DNA of 64,000 nucleotides from Fragum whitleyi (lineage: Eukaryota; Mollusca; Bivalvia; Cardiida; Cardiidae): contig OX411551.1 of assembly GCA_948146395.1 (NCBI GenBank), forward strand, positions 51,022,997-51,086,996. The letters run 5' to 3'. The notes below the pieces were generated by a model that worked only from the letters and a program-made list of their open reading frames with translations, was not told the origin of the DNA and did not search any database. The position numbers were made by a program, and so were the translations under genes. The first letter of the stretch is position 1. The number at the start of each line of letters is the position of its first letter. Shown here piece after piece: positions 12,256 through 23,927 of the stretch.

Positions 12256-12548
12256 GGCTTGTAAAATGACGTCTCGTCATTATACCTACAATTCAAACAA
12301 ATGCAAAAATTAATGTTACACTGCAACAAAAATATACATTCAAAAACATTTTTAGGTTCACGATCTCCAACTGTAAGGTCAAGTTTTCTGAAAATTTGAA
12401 ATTACAAACAGTATTTCCATCAAATTTAAATTTCAAACCGTTCCTCCCCTCCTTGAAATCACAACGTCCTCGCTCTCACAGTACTGAAAATCAAGATAAA
12501 AGATTAGACAATGGGTAAAAAATCTGAAATTATACAGGCTAAAAAAAA

Positions 12549-15500
12549 TCATTTCATTATAGAATCTAAAATACTGTACGCAACACTTCTATCAATTTGG
12601 TCTAAAATACCAGAGGACGCAACAACACTGAGAGCTTTCAGTCTCGAATCATGTGGTTTGGCAACCATCTGGTATGAATCAAACCACTTTGGCGCTTTCC
12701 TCTCTCTTTCCGATCTACGCCGAACTGGGGTTGGAGGTTTAATTCTATCTTCTCCTCTCCTACTCTCTCTTGGTTCTTCTACATCTCTTCTCTCTGTTTG
12801 GTTCTGTTCATCGTCTCTTTGTTCTGGTGGGTCTTCTTCTGGTCTTTCATGTTGAGCATCATTCCCTGCAGCCTCTCTAATCTCACCATCTTCATCATTT
12901 TCTTCATATTCTTCCTCATTCTCTTGATTGCTCTGAGAGCTATCACCTTCATCTTCATCCTCTTCATCAACTCTTATTCTGACTCTTCTTCCATCTTTAT
13001 TCTTCTCTGACTCATGGGCGTCCCCATGTGGATATGTATCCCTTACAAATCCAAGTCTTGACTCTTCATCTGATTCATCACTTGAATCATTTTCATCCAC
13101 GGTTTCGAAACCTTTCTTCTCCTCATTCTTCTTTTCATCTTTCTCTTCTGTGGCCACATCATCCTGTTTCTTCACCAAAGATTGTCTTTTCTTCGGAACA
13201 GGCTTTTCCATCTTCCGATCTCCTATCGGAAATAAGTGGTTCCTGTGTAGAGTCTTCACGGTGTCCGAACTCTCCGACTTAACTCTATACACAGGGATCC
13301 TATCATTTGGCTGCTCGATGACAACATAGACATCTTCCTCAAACCTATCCTGAATTTTATGTTTCCCTTCGAACGCCAGGATCTTGACCAGGACTCTTTC
13401 TCCTTTCTCGAACTTTGCAGCTTTTGCCTTCCTGTCATACTCTGCCTTCTGTCTCTCCTTTGCAGCATCTAAGTGCTTTGTAACTATCTTTCTTGTTGTC
13501 TCCATTCTTTCTTGTAAATCCTCTATGTATTCCTTGGTGGTTCGGTTCATGTTCTCCGTTACTTGTTCGAACATAGAGTCGATTGGTAGTTTAGGCTTCC
13601 TACCGAACATGATCTCAAACGGCGAGTGCTTAGTCGAACTCTGTGGTGTGCAGTTATATGCGTAAACAAGAGGATTTACATATCTCTTCCAGTCTGATTT
13701 TTGGCCATTGTTCAATGTACCAAGCATCCCAAGTAGCGTCCGATTAAACCTTTCTGGTCCAGCGTTACCTTGAGGATGATATATGGACGTTCTGGACTTT
13801 TCCATGTTGGTGAGTTGACATAGTTCTTTTATGATACTTGACTCAAAGTTTGCTCCCTGATCCGAATGTATTCTTGTCGGTATCCCGTAATGTAAAATGA
13901 AATGGTTATAGAATGCATCAGCAGTTGTTTTCGCTGTTTGATTTTTGGTAGGGATGGCCATTGCAAATTTAGTAAAATGGTCAGTGATGACAAGAATGTT
14001 GCCAATCCCTCCTTTTGCTGGCTCTAAAGTCAAGAAATCCATACACACTAACTCGAGTGGGTAGCTGGTGTGCACATTCACTAAAGGTGCTCTGATATCT
14101 GCACCGCACTTTCTCCTCACACATCTATCGCAGTGCTCTACCCATTCTTCTGCATCCTTGGCCATTCCAGGCCAAAAGAACCTTTCTCTCAATAGGTTTA
14201 ATGTCCTATCTCGTCCAGGATGGCCGACTTCATTATGAAGACCTCTCAGTACTTCATCTCTATAGCACTTTGGTAGAACCAATTGCTCAATTGTTTCTCC
14301 ATCATCGTTTATTCTCCGGTAAAGAATTCCTCTTTTCATGGTAAGATGGTTAAATTGCCTTTTCATGGCAAAATCTTCTTTTGTCAAGTTCGTTGTGGGG
14401 ACTCTCTTATCAATGACAGCTATTCTCCATCGGTCAATCATTTTGTCATGTCTTTGCTGTCTGCGAATCTCTCGCATCTCTATTTGAGCCATTGGCTGTC
14501 CCTTATCTTCGGTAATCTCTATTATATTAATATTAGAGCAAATTGTCTCTATCAATGGCTCACTGTCCGTATTACTACAAATGGCCTTAACTATATCGTT
14601 CTTCACCTCTACTCTTGCATCGTTTGTCTGCTCTTGGAGTTTCTCGTGGGGATATCTCGACATCGCATCTGCATCAACATTGTTCAATCCCGACCTGTAC
14701 TGTATGTCGAAATTGTACTCTCCAAGAGCTGATGCCCATCTCTGGCCTGTAGCGTCCAATTTGGCTGACGTCAATACATACGTTAACGGGTTATTGTCCG
14801 TTAAAACCAAAAAATGGTTAATAGCCAAGTAATCGGAAAACTTTTCCGTTACGGCCCATTTCAATGCTAGAAACTCTAGCTTATATGCGCTATAATTCTT
14901 CTCTGCCTTGTTGAGTGCTCTACTAGCGTATGCAATGACTCGTTTGAACTTTCCATCGGACTGGTACAACACAGCTCCAAGTCCTTTTCCAGAGGCATCT
15001 GTATGAAGTTCAAACGGTTTAGTGAAGTCTGGATAGGCTAAAACCGGAGGGTTCACTAAGATCTCCTTTAGCTGTTCGAACACTTGTTGTTCATTTTCCG
15101 TCCAGACCCACTGTTTGGTGTTTTTGCTACCTTTCTTTGTACTGGTCGGTGGTAGCAAGTCTGCAAGAGGTCTTGAGATCTTTGAGAAATCCTTAATAAA
15201 TCGGCGATAATAGCCGCAGAAGGCTAAAAAGGATCTCAACTCATCAGCATCTGATGGCGTAGGCCAATTCTTAACCCTGTCGATCTTGCTTGGATCAGTT
15301 TCTATTCCGGCCTCGCTGACAATATGTCCCAGGAATGGAACTTTGTCCTGGATGAAAAAGCACTTCTCTGGTGAGAGCTTAAGGTTACATTCCTTAAGTC
15401 TTTTCATTACAAGGTCTAATCTCCTTAGGTGCTCTTCAAACGTGTCTGAAAATATGATAAGGTCGTCGAGGTAAATTACACATATCGACATATTGTAATC

Positions 15501-15812
15501 ACCAAGACATTCCTCCATCAGGCGTTGGTAGGTTGCAGGAGCATTTGTGAGCCCAAACGGCATTTTGACATACTCAAAGAAGCCAAGATTAGCTACACTG
15601 AATGCCGTCCTCTCCTTGTGTATCTCTTCTACCTCAACCTGGTGGTATCCTGACTTCATGTCGATTGTTGAGAAAAATCGACTTCCTTGTAAGACGTCAA
15701 AAATTTCCTCTATCTTTGGTAGGGCGTAGGCATCTTTTACGCTTCTCTTGTTCAACATCCGGAAATCAACGCAGAGACGAAGCTTCCCATTTTTTCTTTC
15801 TAACGAGGACAA
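12549..15812 (-). CDS. pol: gypsy pol, main part: reverse transcriptase, RNase H, integrase, acidic tail
   Basis: The open frame is 1,087 residues. Reverse transcriptase: first catalytic Asp about residue 51 (STIDMKSGYHQ) and YLDD at 114-117. RNase H: LHTDASGKGLGAVLY through LTDNNPLTY. Integrase: an HHCC zinc module (HNEVGHPGRD to CDRCVRRKC), then catalytic Asp in MDFLTLEP, Asp in HSDQGANFES and Glu in PERFNRTLLG. A GPY/F-like module follows (VYVVIEQPNDRIPVYRV) with the usual Gly-Pro changed. The last roughly 170 residues are very rich in Glu/Asp, with a basic RRRSERERKAPKW patch near the end. It copies and integrates the element. The frame begins inside the RT domain because of a one-base shift in the T-run at 15790-15795 (A-run in sense); the N-terminal part is the next entry. 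Confidence 0.95.
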   Translation of the reverse strand: MSSLERKNGKLRLCVDFRMLNKRSVKDAYALPKIEEIFDVLQGSRFFSTIDMKSGYHQVEVEEIHKERTAFSVANLGFFEYVKMPFGLTNAPATYQRLMEECLGDYNMSICVIYLDDLIIFSDTFEEHLRRLDLVMKRLKECNLKLSPEKCFFIQDKVPFLGHIVSEAGIETDPSKIDRVKNWPTPSDADELRSFLAFCGYYRRFIKDFSKISRPLADLLPPTSTKKGSKNTKQWVWTENEQQVFEQLKEILVNPPVLAYPDFTKPFELHTDASGKGLGAVLYQSDGKFKRVIAYASRALNKAEKNYSAYKLEFLALKWAVTEKFSDYLAINHFLVLTDNNPLTYVLTSAKLDATGQRWASALGEYNFDIQYRSGLNNVDADAMSRYPHEKLQEQTNDARVEVKNDIVKAICSNTDSEPLIETICSNINIIEITEDKGQPMAQIEMREIRRQQRHDKMIDRWRIAVIDKRVPTTNLTKEDFAMKRQFNHLTMKRGILYRRINDDGETIEQLVLPKCYRDEVLRGLHNEVGHPGRDRTLNLLRERFFWPGMAKDAEEWVEHCDRCVRRKCGADIRAPLVNVHTSYPLELVCMDFLTLEPAKGGIGNILVITDHFTKFAMAIPTKNQTAKTTADAFYNHFILHYGIPTRIHSDQGANFESSIIKELCQLTNMEKSRTSIYHPQGNAGPERFNRTLLGMLGTLNNGQKSDWKRYVNPLVYAYNCTPQSSTKHSPFEIMFGRKPKLPIDSMFEQVTENMNRTTKEYIEDLQERMETTRKIVTKHLDAAKERQKAEYDRKAKAAKFEKGERVLVKILAFEGKHKIQDRFEEDVYVVIEQPNDRIPVYRVKSESSDTVKTLHRNHLFPIGDRKMEKPVPKKRQSLVKKQDDVATEEKDEKKNEEKKGFETVDENDSSDESDEESRLGFVRDTYPHGDAHESEKNKDGRRVRIRVDEEDEDEGDSSQSNQENEEEYEENDEDGEIREAAGNDAQHERPEEDPPEQRDDEQNQTERRDVEEPRESRRGEDRIKPPTPVRRRSERERKAPKWFDSYQMVAKPHDSRLKALSVVASSGILDQIDRSVAYSILDSIMK

Positions 15813-16940
15813 TATTTGATGACCAAGGGGACTTGGATTTACGTATTATCCCCGTTGACAACAGTTGCTCAATATGTTGCCTGACCTCTGCTATCATGGC
15901 AGGAGGTATCCGTCTGGGACTCTGCTTGAAAGGGATGTCGTCTGTAAGATCAGTTCTGTGCTTGATCTTGTCACAGAACCCGATGTCTGCCTCTCCTGTT
16001 GAGAAAATATCTATTTGTTTTCTCAATAAGGTGTTTATGTCTCTTAATTGATCTGGGCTGAGCTTGTCATTTGTGTCAACTCTAATTTGACCCAAGATCT
16101 CTTCATGAATGGTAATCTCTTGTTCGGGGTTTACATCCTCTATTTGTACGGGCTGTAATTCGCAAAGCAATGCTTTGGGCGAAATGACAACACTGTTCAG
16201 TGTAACATTGGAAATGGTTAGATCAATTTCCTTCGTTTTCCCGTATTGGTAGTTTATTACCGCTGGGGTAATGTCAACGTATTCCGGTAAGGTTGAGCCT
16301 TTTGTCTCATGTATGAGAGCAGTAGTGTCTTGACAAATCAATTCCTTGTCCGTATAACCCCGAATAGTTTTCGTTTCATTTGGACCTAAAACTATCTTTC
16401 CTGGTTCTGCAGATTTTATAACTGCTATGGTATTGCCATTCTTTCTCAACTCCTTGTCTCTCAATACCATACATCTAAAGGCAAGGTACCAAGGGGTATG
16501 TAGAGATGCGCATTGCAAAAATTGAGGTCCAAAGTTACTCTGACACTCATTCAGTAAAACTCCAAGTACGTTTGTACCTAAAATAACAGGCGTTGTAGCA
16601 GAATAATGAGTGTCCGGAGTGACTAAAAGTAAGCATGGGATGGTTGATGATTCTGGAATCCCATTCAAAACTGATAAGTCCGCTTCAATGTATCCACTAT
16701 ATGGTAATTGTTGACCATCAGCACACTCGACTCTTATGAAATTGTCTAAAGCTTTTAATTCCAAATCCGGTAATTTGTTTCTGTAAAAGGATTCCGATAC
16801 GGTACTGATACAGCTACCAGTATCAACAAGTGCTTTGGTATCACATGATTCTAACTTGATCATCACTTCATTAGTGGTCCCAACTAATTTAGGGTCTTTG
16901 TTAAAAGTGCCCAGGTTCGACCCAGCAACGGAGGCACATA
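15766..16940 (-). CDS. pol: gypsy pol, first part: aspartic protease and start of RT (frameshifted from the rest)
   Basis: Counting from the Met at 16866, residues 13-17 are LVDTG, the retropepsin active site, in a long protease region. The N-terminal RT segment (about residues 305-360: IPFKQSPRRIPPAMIAEVRQ, then SPWSSNIVLVRKKK) runs into a stop at 15766. The frame is open upstream of that Met to the gag stop and beyond, in the -1 register relative to gag. It is therefore probably made as a Gag-Pol fusion by ribosomal frameshifting rather than from its own ATG. The pol reading continues in another frame after the A-run at 15790-15795; this break would abolish RT in this copy unless it is a sequencing error. 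Confidence 0.85.
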
Positions 16941-18089
16941 CTAGTTTGGGCAGTGCTTAGCTATGTGGCCCAATCCTTGGCAATTATAGCACTCCCTTTG
17001 TTTGATGCTCGGACAATCCTTGATCTTGTGCCCCTTTCTTTGACAGCCATAGCATGTCGGAACGAAATTCTGTGAGGCAAGGGGTCTCTGATCCTTTTTC
17101 TGATCATCTCTGTTCTTCTGTCCTCTTCCTCTAGAGTTATTTCCCCTTCCTCGGTTTTGAAATCCTCCTCTATTGGAACTTTTCTGTTCATTCCTGTTCC
17201 ATGAATTTATTGACTGACCCTTGGCTATATCATCTTGTTGCTTCTCAATTCTTTCGATCCTCTCATGCAGCTTCTGCAACAAGTCTTTTACTTCTCCTAT
17301 CTCAGTTGACTTCTGTGCAACTGGCACTGACGCGTGACTTTGGGTCATACATGAGCTCAGAAGGTCAGCCTCAATCTTTCTAAGCTCGATCTTGAATTTG
17401 TCATAATCGTCTATGACGTCATTCTTGTAAGTAGCCATGTGTTTAAAATCTGCTAACAGCCCATGGTATAACACTCGCTGCAATATAGCGTCATCTGCAG
17501 GCAGGGCTTTCAAAGACACCGCTTGAGAGTATATCTCTTCAAGACGAGTCGCATACATTGAAATTTTCTCCTTTGGCTGTTGTTGACACGAATAAAATTG
17601 TTTGAGAATACTCTCTTGAGTCGCTATACTTCCAAAGGTGCTCTCAAACTTGTTCAAAACGGCATCAAGGGAAACACCTGGCCCAAGTCTTCTCAATATG
17701 TCGGCAGCATTGCCTTTCACGGCTCTCCTGATCCCTAAAAGGATCTGCTCAGGGTTGAAGACATTCTCTGTCTGAAGAGATTTGATCTCAAAGTTAAATG
17801 TTTCCCAAGAAGTATCCGTCTTACTGCCATCTCCGTAAAAGGTTGAAAGCTTTGGGAATTGATGTGACACAGTTTGTTTGGGTGACTCATGTTCCGAAAC
17901 TAATTTCCCGAAGTTAGACAGAAATCCAATCAAATCCTCGGGTGACTCAACATGTGGTGATAGATGTAGCTTATGAAAAGCATCTAATAATTTTCTATCC
18001 TGGATGGATATGCCTCCGAATCCGGTGTCCGATCCTCCCGAAGCCATGTCTAGCTTTTCATCCTCTGAATCCATGATAATTGAACACAA
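16941..18089 (-). CDS. gag: gypsy Gag with two CCHC zinc knuckles
   Basis: The protein is 382 residues. The N-terminal third is acidic and helical. The middle resembles retrotransposon gag capsid regions (LRRLGPGVSLDAVLNKFEST, FYSCQQQPKEKISMYATRLE). A basic Arg/Gly-rich segment (NRGGFQNRGRGNNSRGRG) precedes two CX2CX4HX4C knuckles at residues 346-359 and 367-380. Gag forms the intracellular particle and packages element RNA. The first Met is at 18089; a second Met at residue 6 (MDSEDEKLD) could be the real start. The stop is followed by the -1 pol frame. Confidence 0.92.
   Translation of the reverse strand: MCSIIMDSEDEKLDMASGGSDTGFGGISIQDRKLLDAFHKLHLSPHVESPEDLIGFLSNFGKLVSEHESPKQTVSHQFPKLSTFYGDGSKTDTSWETFNFEIKSLQTENVFNPEQILLGIRRAVKGNAADILRRLGPGVSLDAVLNKFESTFGSIATQESILKQFYSCQQQPKEKISMYATRLEEIYSQAVSLKALPADDAILQRVLYHGLLADFKHMATYKNDVIDDYDKFKIELRKIEADLLSSCMTQSHASVPVAQKSTEIGEVKDLLQKLHERIERIEKQQDDIAKGQSINSWNRNEQKSSNRGGFQNRGRGNNSRGRGQKNRDDQKKDQRPLASQNFVPTCYGCQRKGHKIKDCPSIKQRECYNCQGLGHIAKHCPN
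16944..16950 (-). promoter_or_regulatory. candidate -1 frameshift slippery site CCCAAAC at the gag stop
   Basis: On the minus strand the last gag codons are TGC CCA AAC TAG. The heptamer C CCA AAC fits the X XXY YYZ rule in the gag phase, and a -1 slip gives CCC AAA, which is exactly the phase of the protease frame. It lies immediately before the gag TAG. No stem or pseudoknot downstream was worked out. Confidence 0.7.
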
Positions 18090-20743
18090 TACTTTAAACT
18101 ACAAGTATTTAAACTAAGTATTAAACTTGAGTTACAACGTATTCAATTTGTCACAAGATAGACACTTATTTGTGTAATAAATCAAGGTAAGGATAGGACT
18201 CTGAAAATACACTTATTATTTGTATAATAACACAATAAAGGGATATGACGCTGAAACATAGAACATGGGATGTAATAATCAATATCGGTTATCTCCCTTA
18301 ATGGTAGGATACAACACTATTTTATGGTAGCACTTAACCTGAAATTACTGCTTTCTTACATTGAAAACAACACGTAATGTATACTATGCAATGTGTATTA
18401 AGTCTCTTTAGAGCTTAACACACTAAGGGTTAAATGATTGAGTACCCCCCTCTATTGCAAACTAATCCCACCCTGGGATTGGTACAAACAACATCATGCA
18501 CACATACGTATGTTCAAATGATGTTGATGTAAAAATAATTAGGTGCTACTGCATTATACAGCACAGAATATATACAAGTTCTTAAATAAATTTTGACTCA
18601 AGTACAAAATTTGCATAAATCCAAGAACTGTAACTTTTTTTGTGTCACAAATAAGGTTATTACTTCCCTTTATAAACAAAGACAAGCAAAGTCTACTTTA
18701 GCATATAACTTTCCTGTTATATCCACTAAAGTAAGATTTGTGAATTACTTCCCTTTAATAGGAGTAACAAAGAGCACTTCACTACTTGAACTATCCTTTG
18801 CAATTGGTAGTCAGTTAGTGACAAAGTACGTTTTACACAACACTTCACACTGGTATGTACTTAAAACACTAAGTAGTTAAGACAATTATTACTGTCTAAG
18901 ACAATGTAATGCCATGTTCAATGATTATTGTCAATGTAAGAAATAATGAAAGTTGTGTGTAATCATATGATTCCACAAAACCAAATAATCAAATCTTAGA
19001 ATGATATCTCCGAATGCCAGTTAACTGCACAAATGGTTATATCATAAGTCATGTTTCAATATGAATGATATCAATTATGAGTTCATTAATGCATAAGTGT
19101 TACCAAATATGCATCAAAATACAAATGAATATTCAAATTAATAGTTTATATGTGTAAACTATTAATCATATTTATAATTAAAGTCTAAATGAATTGATCA
19201 ACTATTTGTTTGTTAAATCAAATTCTGAAATAGAGATAAAGTTCTATTATTTACACTTCATTTTCACTATAAGTTCACGAAAGTGCACTCAACTTGAGAC
19301 AGGAAACCTACTTTCACTTTTGAAAATAAACCAAAAGTAAAGATGTAAACAAATCAACGAATCCGATTTGACAAAGTCCAATCACCACTCAATAGGTAAA
19401 TGAATTCAAAATTCAAAGGTCACTCAAAAAGATTTTCAAACTAGTTGTCCAATCAAATGCAAGTATGCAAATAATCTAAGGTCACAAAAGGTTGAAGCCG
19501 GGAACCAGCAATAATTTTCGAATGGAACACAGATAAACAACCAATATTCAACCTATACTGGGAACCAAAATTCAAAATGGCGAGATATCTGGAGGAAGAC
19601 TAAATAACCAATCAGAATACATCTTGAATATACTGGGAACCAAGCAAAAGGTAGCGGTAACCAAATCAAATTAACGGAAACCAGTCAAAGGGAACCAATC
19701 AAGGGAACCAATTAATGAGAACCAAACAAGGGAACCATCATGGAAACCAATCAGAATAAAGCAATCAACATAATCCAATCAAAAGTCAACGGGAACCAAT
19801 GACGTCAACAGGAAATCACTAAGATCCAATCAGCAATCAACAACTCAACAGGAAGTAAAGAACAACCAATCAAAATGGCGCACTGACAGGGTCAAAAGGT
19901 GAACCAATCAAGATAACCAGACAAAGGTCAAAACATACTGTGGGCGGGGAAAAAGGTCAAAGGTCTAAAAATGATAGACAGAAAGTTGTAGTTAGTACGT
20001 TAATGAACCAGTGTTAACATAAAACTAGTGACGCACTCAAACTGACATACTTATCACACAAAACTATATCTTATCTAAAGCATATACATTTTCAGGGTAC
20101 AGCCTATCATTTGGTTGTTTGGATTACACTGATCAACAGTGATCAAAACAAGAACATGATAATCTGTTTTATCACAACATTATGGAAAATGAGAAAAATT
20201 AAGAGAAAATTCTCACTCAAAAATCTGTTTCTTTAAGAAAGTGCTTACACAATCCTACATTTTGAAAAGTAATATATCGGAAAAATGCTACTTCAATGCA
20301 ACAGTGTGAAAAGGGAAAAAATGTTAATTCAGGAGCTACATAATCAAATTCTACTTACAATTGGGTATCCTTATCCTAAATCCTTATCCTAATATACACA
20401 AATAACACTGTCCTAAATCATTGAACTCTGTGGTTAACACAGTCCAGTTCAAGATATAATTGCACTAAAAGTGTCACAATTCCAAATCCACCATGTATCG
20501 TATCCAAAGCCGCTAAAATGTCCAAAATCCAGGGATCGATCGCATCATCATCTCTCCCCCCCTCGTAAAATTTGGCTGTCCTCAGGTAAGGTAAAGGGTT
20601 ACAGTAAAAATCCAATAGTGTTTACATCATACTTAACGGTAAACTTTCAGGCAAAACTCACTTTAATCCATGGCCTGAACAATACTTCAAATGATCACTG
20701 TCCACCATCCATCATACATCCATTTCCTTCATAAGTCCATATA
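18090..20743 (-). other. gypsy 5' leader (untranslated, about 2.65 kb)
   Basis: This stretch lies between PBS and gag and has no supported coding frame. It is very long for a gypsy leader. From about 19496 to 19920 it carries about a dozen copies of GGGAACCAAT-like words (plus-strand reading), for example at 19557, 19689, 19703, 19729 and 19790, at irregular spacing of 12-60 bases. The sense RNA would carry ATTGGTTCCC repeats. The role is unknown; packaging, internal initiation or promoter function are possible but unsupported. Confidence 0.7.
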
Positions 20744-20757
20744 CACGTTGGGCGCCA
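20744..20757 (-). other. primer-binding site, Lys-type
   Basis: On the minus strand TGGCGCCCAACGTG starts three bases after the 5' LTR end. The first 14 bases match the PBS class used with tRNA-Lys(1,2) in several retroviruses and gypsy elements. Beyond that the match stops. Confidence 0.8.
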
Positions 20758-21141
20758 AAATATAACAGGGCTCTGCCCATTAATTGGTTAACGCAGAGTT
20801 GTTATTTAAATGAAGGTTCTAGATGGACGATGAAGGAATAAGGAATCTGTTCATGTTTATACTCTATATTCTTCAGCAATAATAGTTCATCTATTTACAG
20901 GTATCAATATCACAGTATCAAATGTCTATGCATCAAGTGTCAAGTGTCAAGTGTCACACTCTGAAATATATAATAGCAACAATTTGCAATACAATCTAAA
21001 CAATTCAAATGCACAGTATAGACTCGGTCAAGGCTGCTTATAAATCAACATGAGTATTGCTAAAAAGGACTATCATGTCACTTGCTGACATGATACTTCT
21101 TTTCCCACAATACTCTATAAAGCAAATACTTCACTTACTTT

Positions 21142-21356
21142 TGTAGTGAAAGGGCATATTTAGATGTTTCATACAGGGTACCAGTCTAATTGTATGTTGC
21201 ATCATGGGTTACCTATCGTTGCTGGTGCCCAGCCGGTGTGGGGCAAGCCATGAGGTTTACGGACACTCTGACAGTAGCTTTCAAAGAGTGAGGACCTTCA
21301 AGTTCCGCACTGACGAAAACTCCATGTGGATTGTGAACAAAGTGAGTTACACTTTA
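21142..21356 (+). repeat. 5' LTR of the nested element
   Basis: It begins TGTAGTGAAAGGGC and ends GTTACACTTTA. By eye it is identical over all 215 bases to the copy at 23928. Confidence 0.88.
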
Positions 21357-23927
21357 TTGGTGTCAGAAAGGTAACAAGAACCCATGCAATGAATTAATGC
21401 AAACAATTTTGGTTTATTTTCATGAATGACAGCTCTGCACAAAGAAAAAAAAAATGCAAAAAAAAAATGTCTGACCTGCTGCCATGTGGTGTCTTACGAA
21501 ATTTCAAAATTTTCCTGAGTCCTTTGTCTGAAAATTCACCACATTCTTTTTTTTATCTGCAGTCATTCAACTGAATTAAGTTTGCATTTGGAAACAAAAA
21601 TAAATTTGGCCAAAACTACTTGTCCATTCGACATTGCATTGACAGTCCACGAAGTTTCACATGTGACTGACTTGACGCACATGGCATAGGTACACCCGAC
21701 CTGCTGCAAGCTTACATGAAGCAACCTTTTTAAGAAAGGGGGGCAGGAGTAGTGAGGCTTGTATGAAATAAACTTCGATGGAGTTTCAAACAGCAGTTGA
21801 CAAATAATTCGCCATCACATGGAAGGAAAAGCAAAAATGCCGCGGAGCAGTAACACGATGCACTGAGCACTGAACTGTTACGACGGACAACCAACTTTTG
21901 CGATGAATTACCCAGGAGGAGCTGATCGGGAAACACGGGCCTTTGTGACTGAAGTGCTTCCCCCTCCTCACATTGTCCTGGTAAAATGAAAAGATGAATG
22001 TTACAAACTTGGGCTTGCATGCTGTTAGCTGTTTACATCCGTAATGAATTTCTGCCTGTTTTCAGGAGCTTACGCAACTACAGACTTTCGTTTGTGACAG
22101 CCAATGTGGAGGAATCAGGAATCTCCTTTAATTTGCAGAAGAAAACAGCCAAGAGTCAAGCAGAACATGTTTGTCAAAGGCCACAAAGAAGAAATGGTTC
22201 TTCGTCCATTGAGTAAACCAGAAATGGGATCCCTCTCTTTTACACTATCTACAGGGCCCCAGCTGTAAGTAGCCACCAAGGATTCTCGAGGCTGTATCGG
22301 CAGCAGCTACTGTAACCGGAGAGGCTTGGGTTGAGGAGGTGAACACGCAGCTGGTGGTTCTATAAAGATGAGATGTCTGACTGGGACACTTACTGTTTGT
22401 CAGTGCACGGACTGACAGTCTTTGGCGCAGTCAATTAAGAAAATACTACAAAGAAGTATTGTGGAGAACAGGATAACCTGAAAGAACATTTATCCTTGGA
22501 CAAAGATAGGAAGAAGAGACCAGGCAACAATGTTACTGATGGCGACCAGTCTTCAAGAAGTATAAGAAACTTTCCTGCTGTTTAACTAATAAAGCTACCT
22601 GTCAAGTCACCGAAGCCAAGAATGAATGTCAACTTCAACGTCCAGGCAACACCACCGTCTCATGCGTTGACATAGCAAGAAGATATTCAACTTAGAGCTA
22701 CACAGAACTACAACCTTCACCTATGGTATAGCCACTAGAGTAACAGAAGACTTCCAACTTCAGATATCTAGAGGAGTTTACCAAGATGTGAAGAAGAGTT
22801 CCAGTTCAGCTAGAGAGAACTTACAGCTACTGATGTTTAACCAGAGGGACACAAAGTCAAGATGAGCTTCTAACAGCTACAGCCACAGTCCTTTTAAGTA
22901 GTTGAACATTTTGCAGCTGTAGGGTAGTTCGCATATTAGGGATACTTTGGTAGTTGGTGTACTGGTTAGAAAGCCAGGGAATGCATTTTGATGCAGAGGT
23001 TACTGACCAACTATGACAACGCAAATGCTAATAAGTGATCCCATTGACCTACTAGCGTTCAGCACAAGTCATATCCCTGATGGATGGTTACTGAACTGAT
23101 AAATGTGTAGTTAGGGTTAAGTAGTAAGATAGGTTAATGAAAAATGGAAGAAACGATTGTCTCATGTGCACACAGGTCACTCAAGCTTAACAAGATTAAA
23201 GGAACCCCAGGGGGCCAAGCACAGAAATGCTGACACACTTTCCAGAGGGCCACTGGCTAGTGATGATCATGGGGGGCTAAGCTCTTTGCCTTGTGGGAGG
23301 TGTTCTTACTTTCAACGCGCAGATGTTAAAACTGGGAATGTTCTAAAGAAGAGAGTGACGATACTGTCCCGTTAGTACGTGGGCCCAGGAGAGGGCCACC
23401 CTGTGAAAGAAATGGATCAGGGCAGAACTCCTGTGTACACCAGTATGGGATCAAGCGGTCAAACCCGGGGGCCGTGGGGGTCTCGGTGTTAGAACTCGAG
23501 GCGAAAACCGGGGCTGTTCGTCAGGAAAATGGCGTTGGGGTAGGGACGCGCAATAATCCAAAATGCTTGAGTGTTGGGAGATGTTGACAACAGACACTAA
23601 TATTGACATCGAACAGACTGACCTTGAGACAATACATTGTGAAACTGAATGGTACTGTTATTTTTCATTAACAAACAAGGCTTCAGAAGTTTCTAGGTGG
23701 TGTAGGTGGTTTTCTGAAAGAATGTGCAGACCTGCAACCGAGGTTGAGTACTCCATTGAAGAAGATCACCTGATGCAACTACTTTTGGATATGGTACTGA
23801 CTACATGCCACAAGTCTACTCTGATTGGTTCTACCTATGGTACTCTATGGTACAACAAGCAGCAGGACAATCAGGGTAACTAAACCAGACCCTTCGGTGA
23901 GACCTTTTCTAATAAAACCGGGGGGAA
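21357..23927 (+). other. interior of the nested LTR element, essentially non-coding
   Basis: This is a stretch of 2.57 kb with many stops in every frame. Short A-runs lie near 21445-21470. The only recognisable coding remnant is at 23169-23250. The tract AAAACCGGGGGGAA (23914-23927) before the 3' LTR serves as a polypurine tract. Confidence 0.7.
23157..23375 (+). pseudogene. RNase H remnant of a gypsy-type pol
   Basis: The translation contains HSSLTRLKEPQGAKHRNADTLSR. HSSL and the final HRNADTLSR are hallmarks of the end of gypsy RNase H, but the segment that normally separates them is missing. The join sits at a G-rich word (CCAGGGGGCC), so a deletion between short repeats is likely. It links this element to a coding gypsy parent. 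No protein function remains. Confidence 0.65.

Noticed and set aside
12779..13468. Frames opposite or overlapping the pol tail, rich in Ser, Lys or Met
   Set aside because: They are shadows of the low-complexity acidic tail of pol.
21730..22216. Short frames inside the nested LTR element
   Set aside because: No pol or gag motif is present and the frames overlap on opposite strands.
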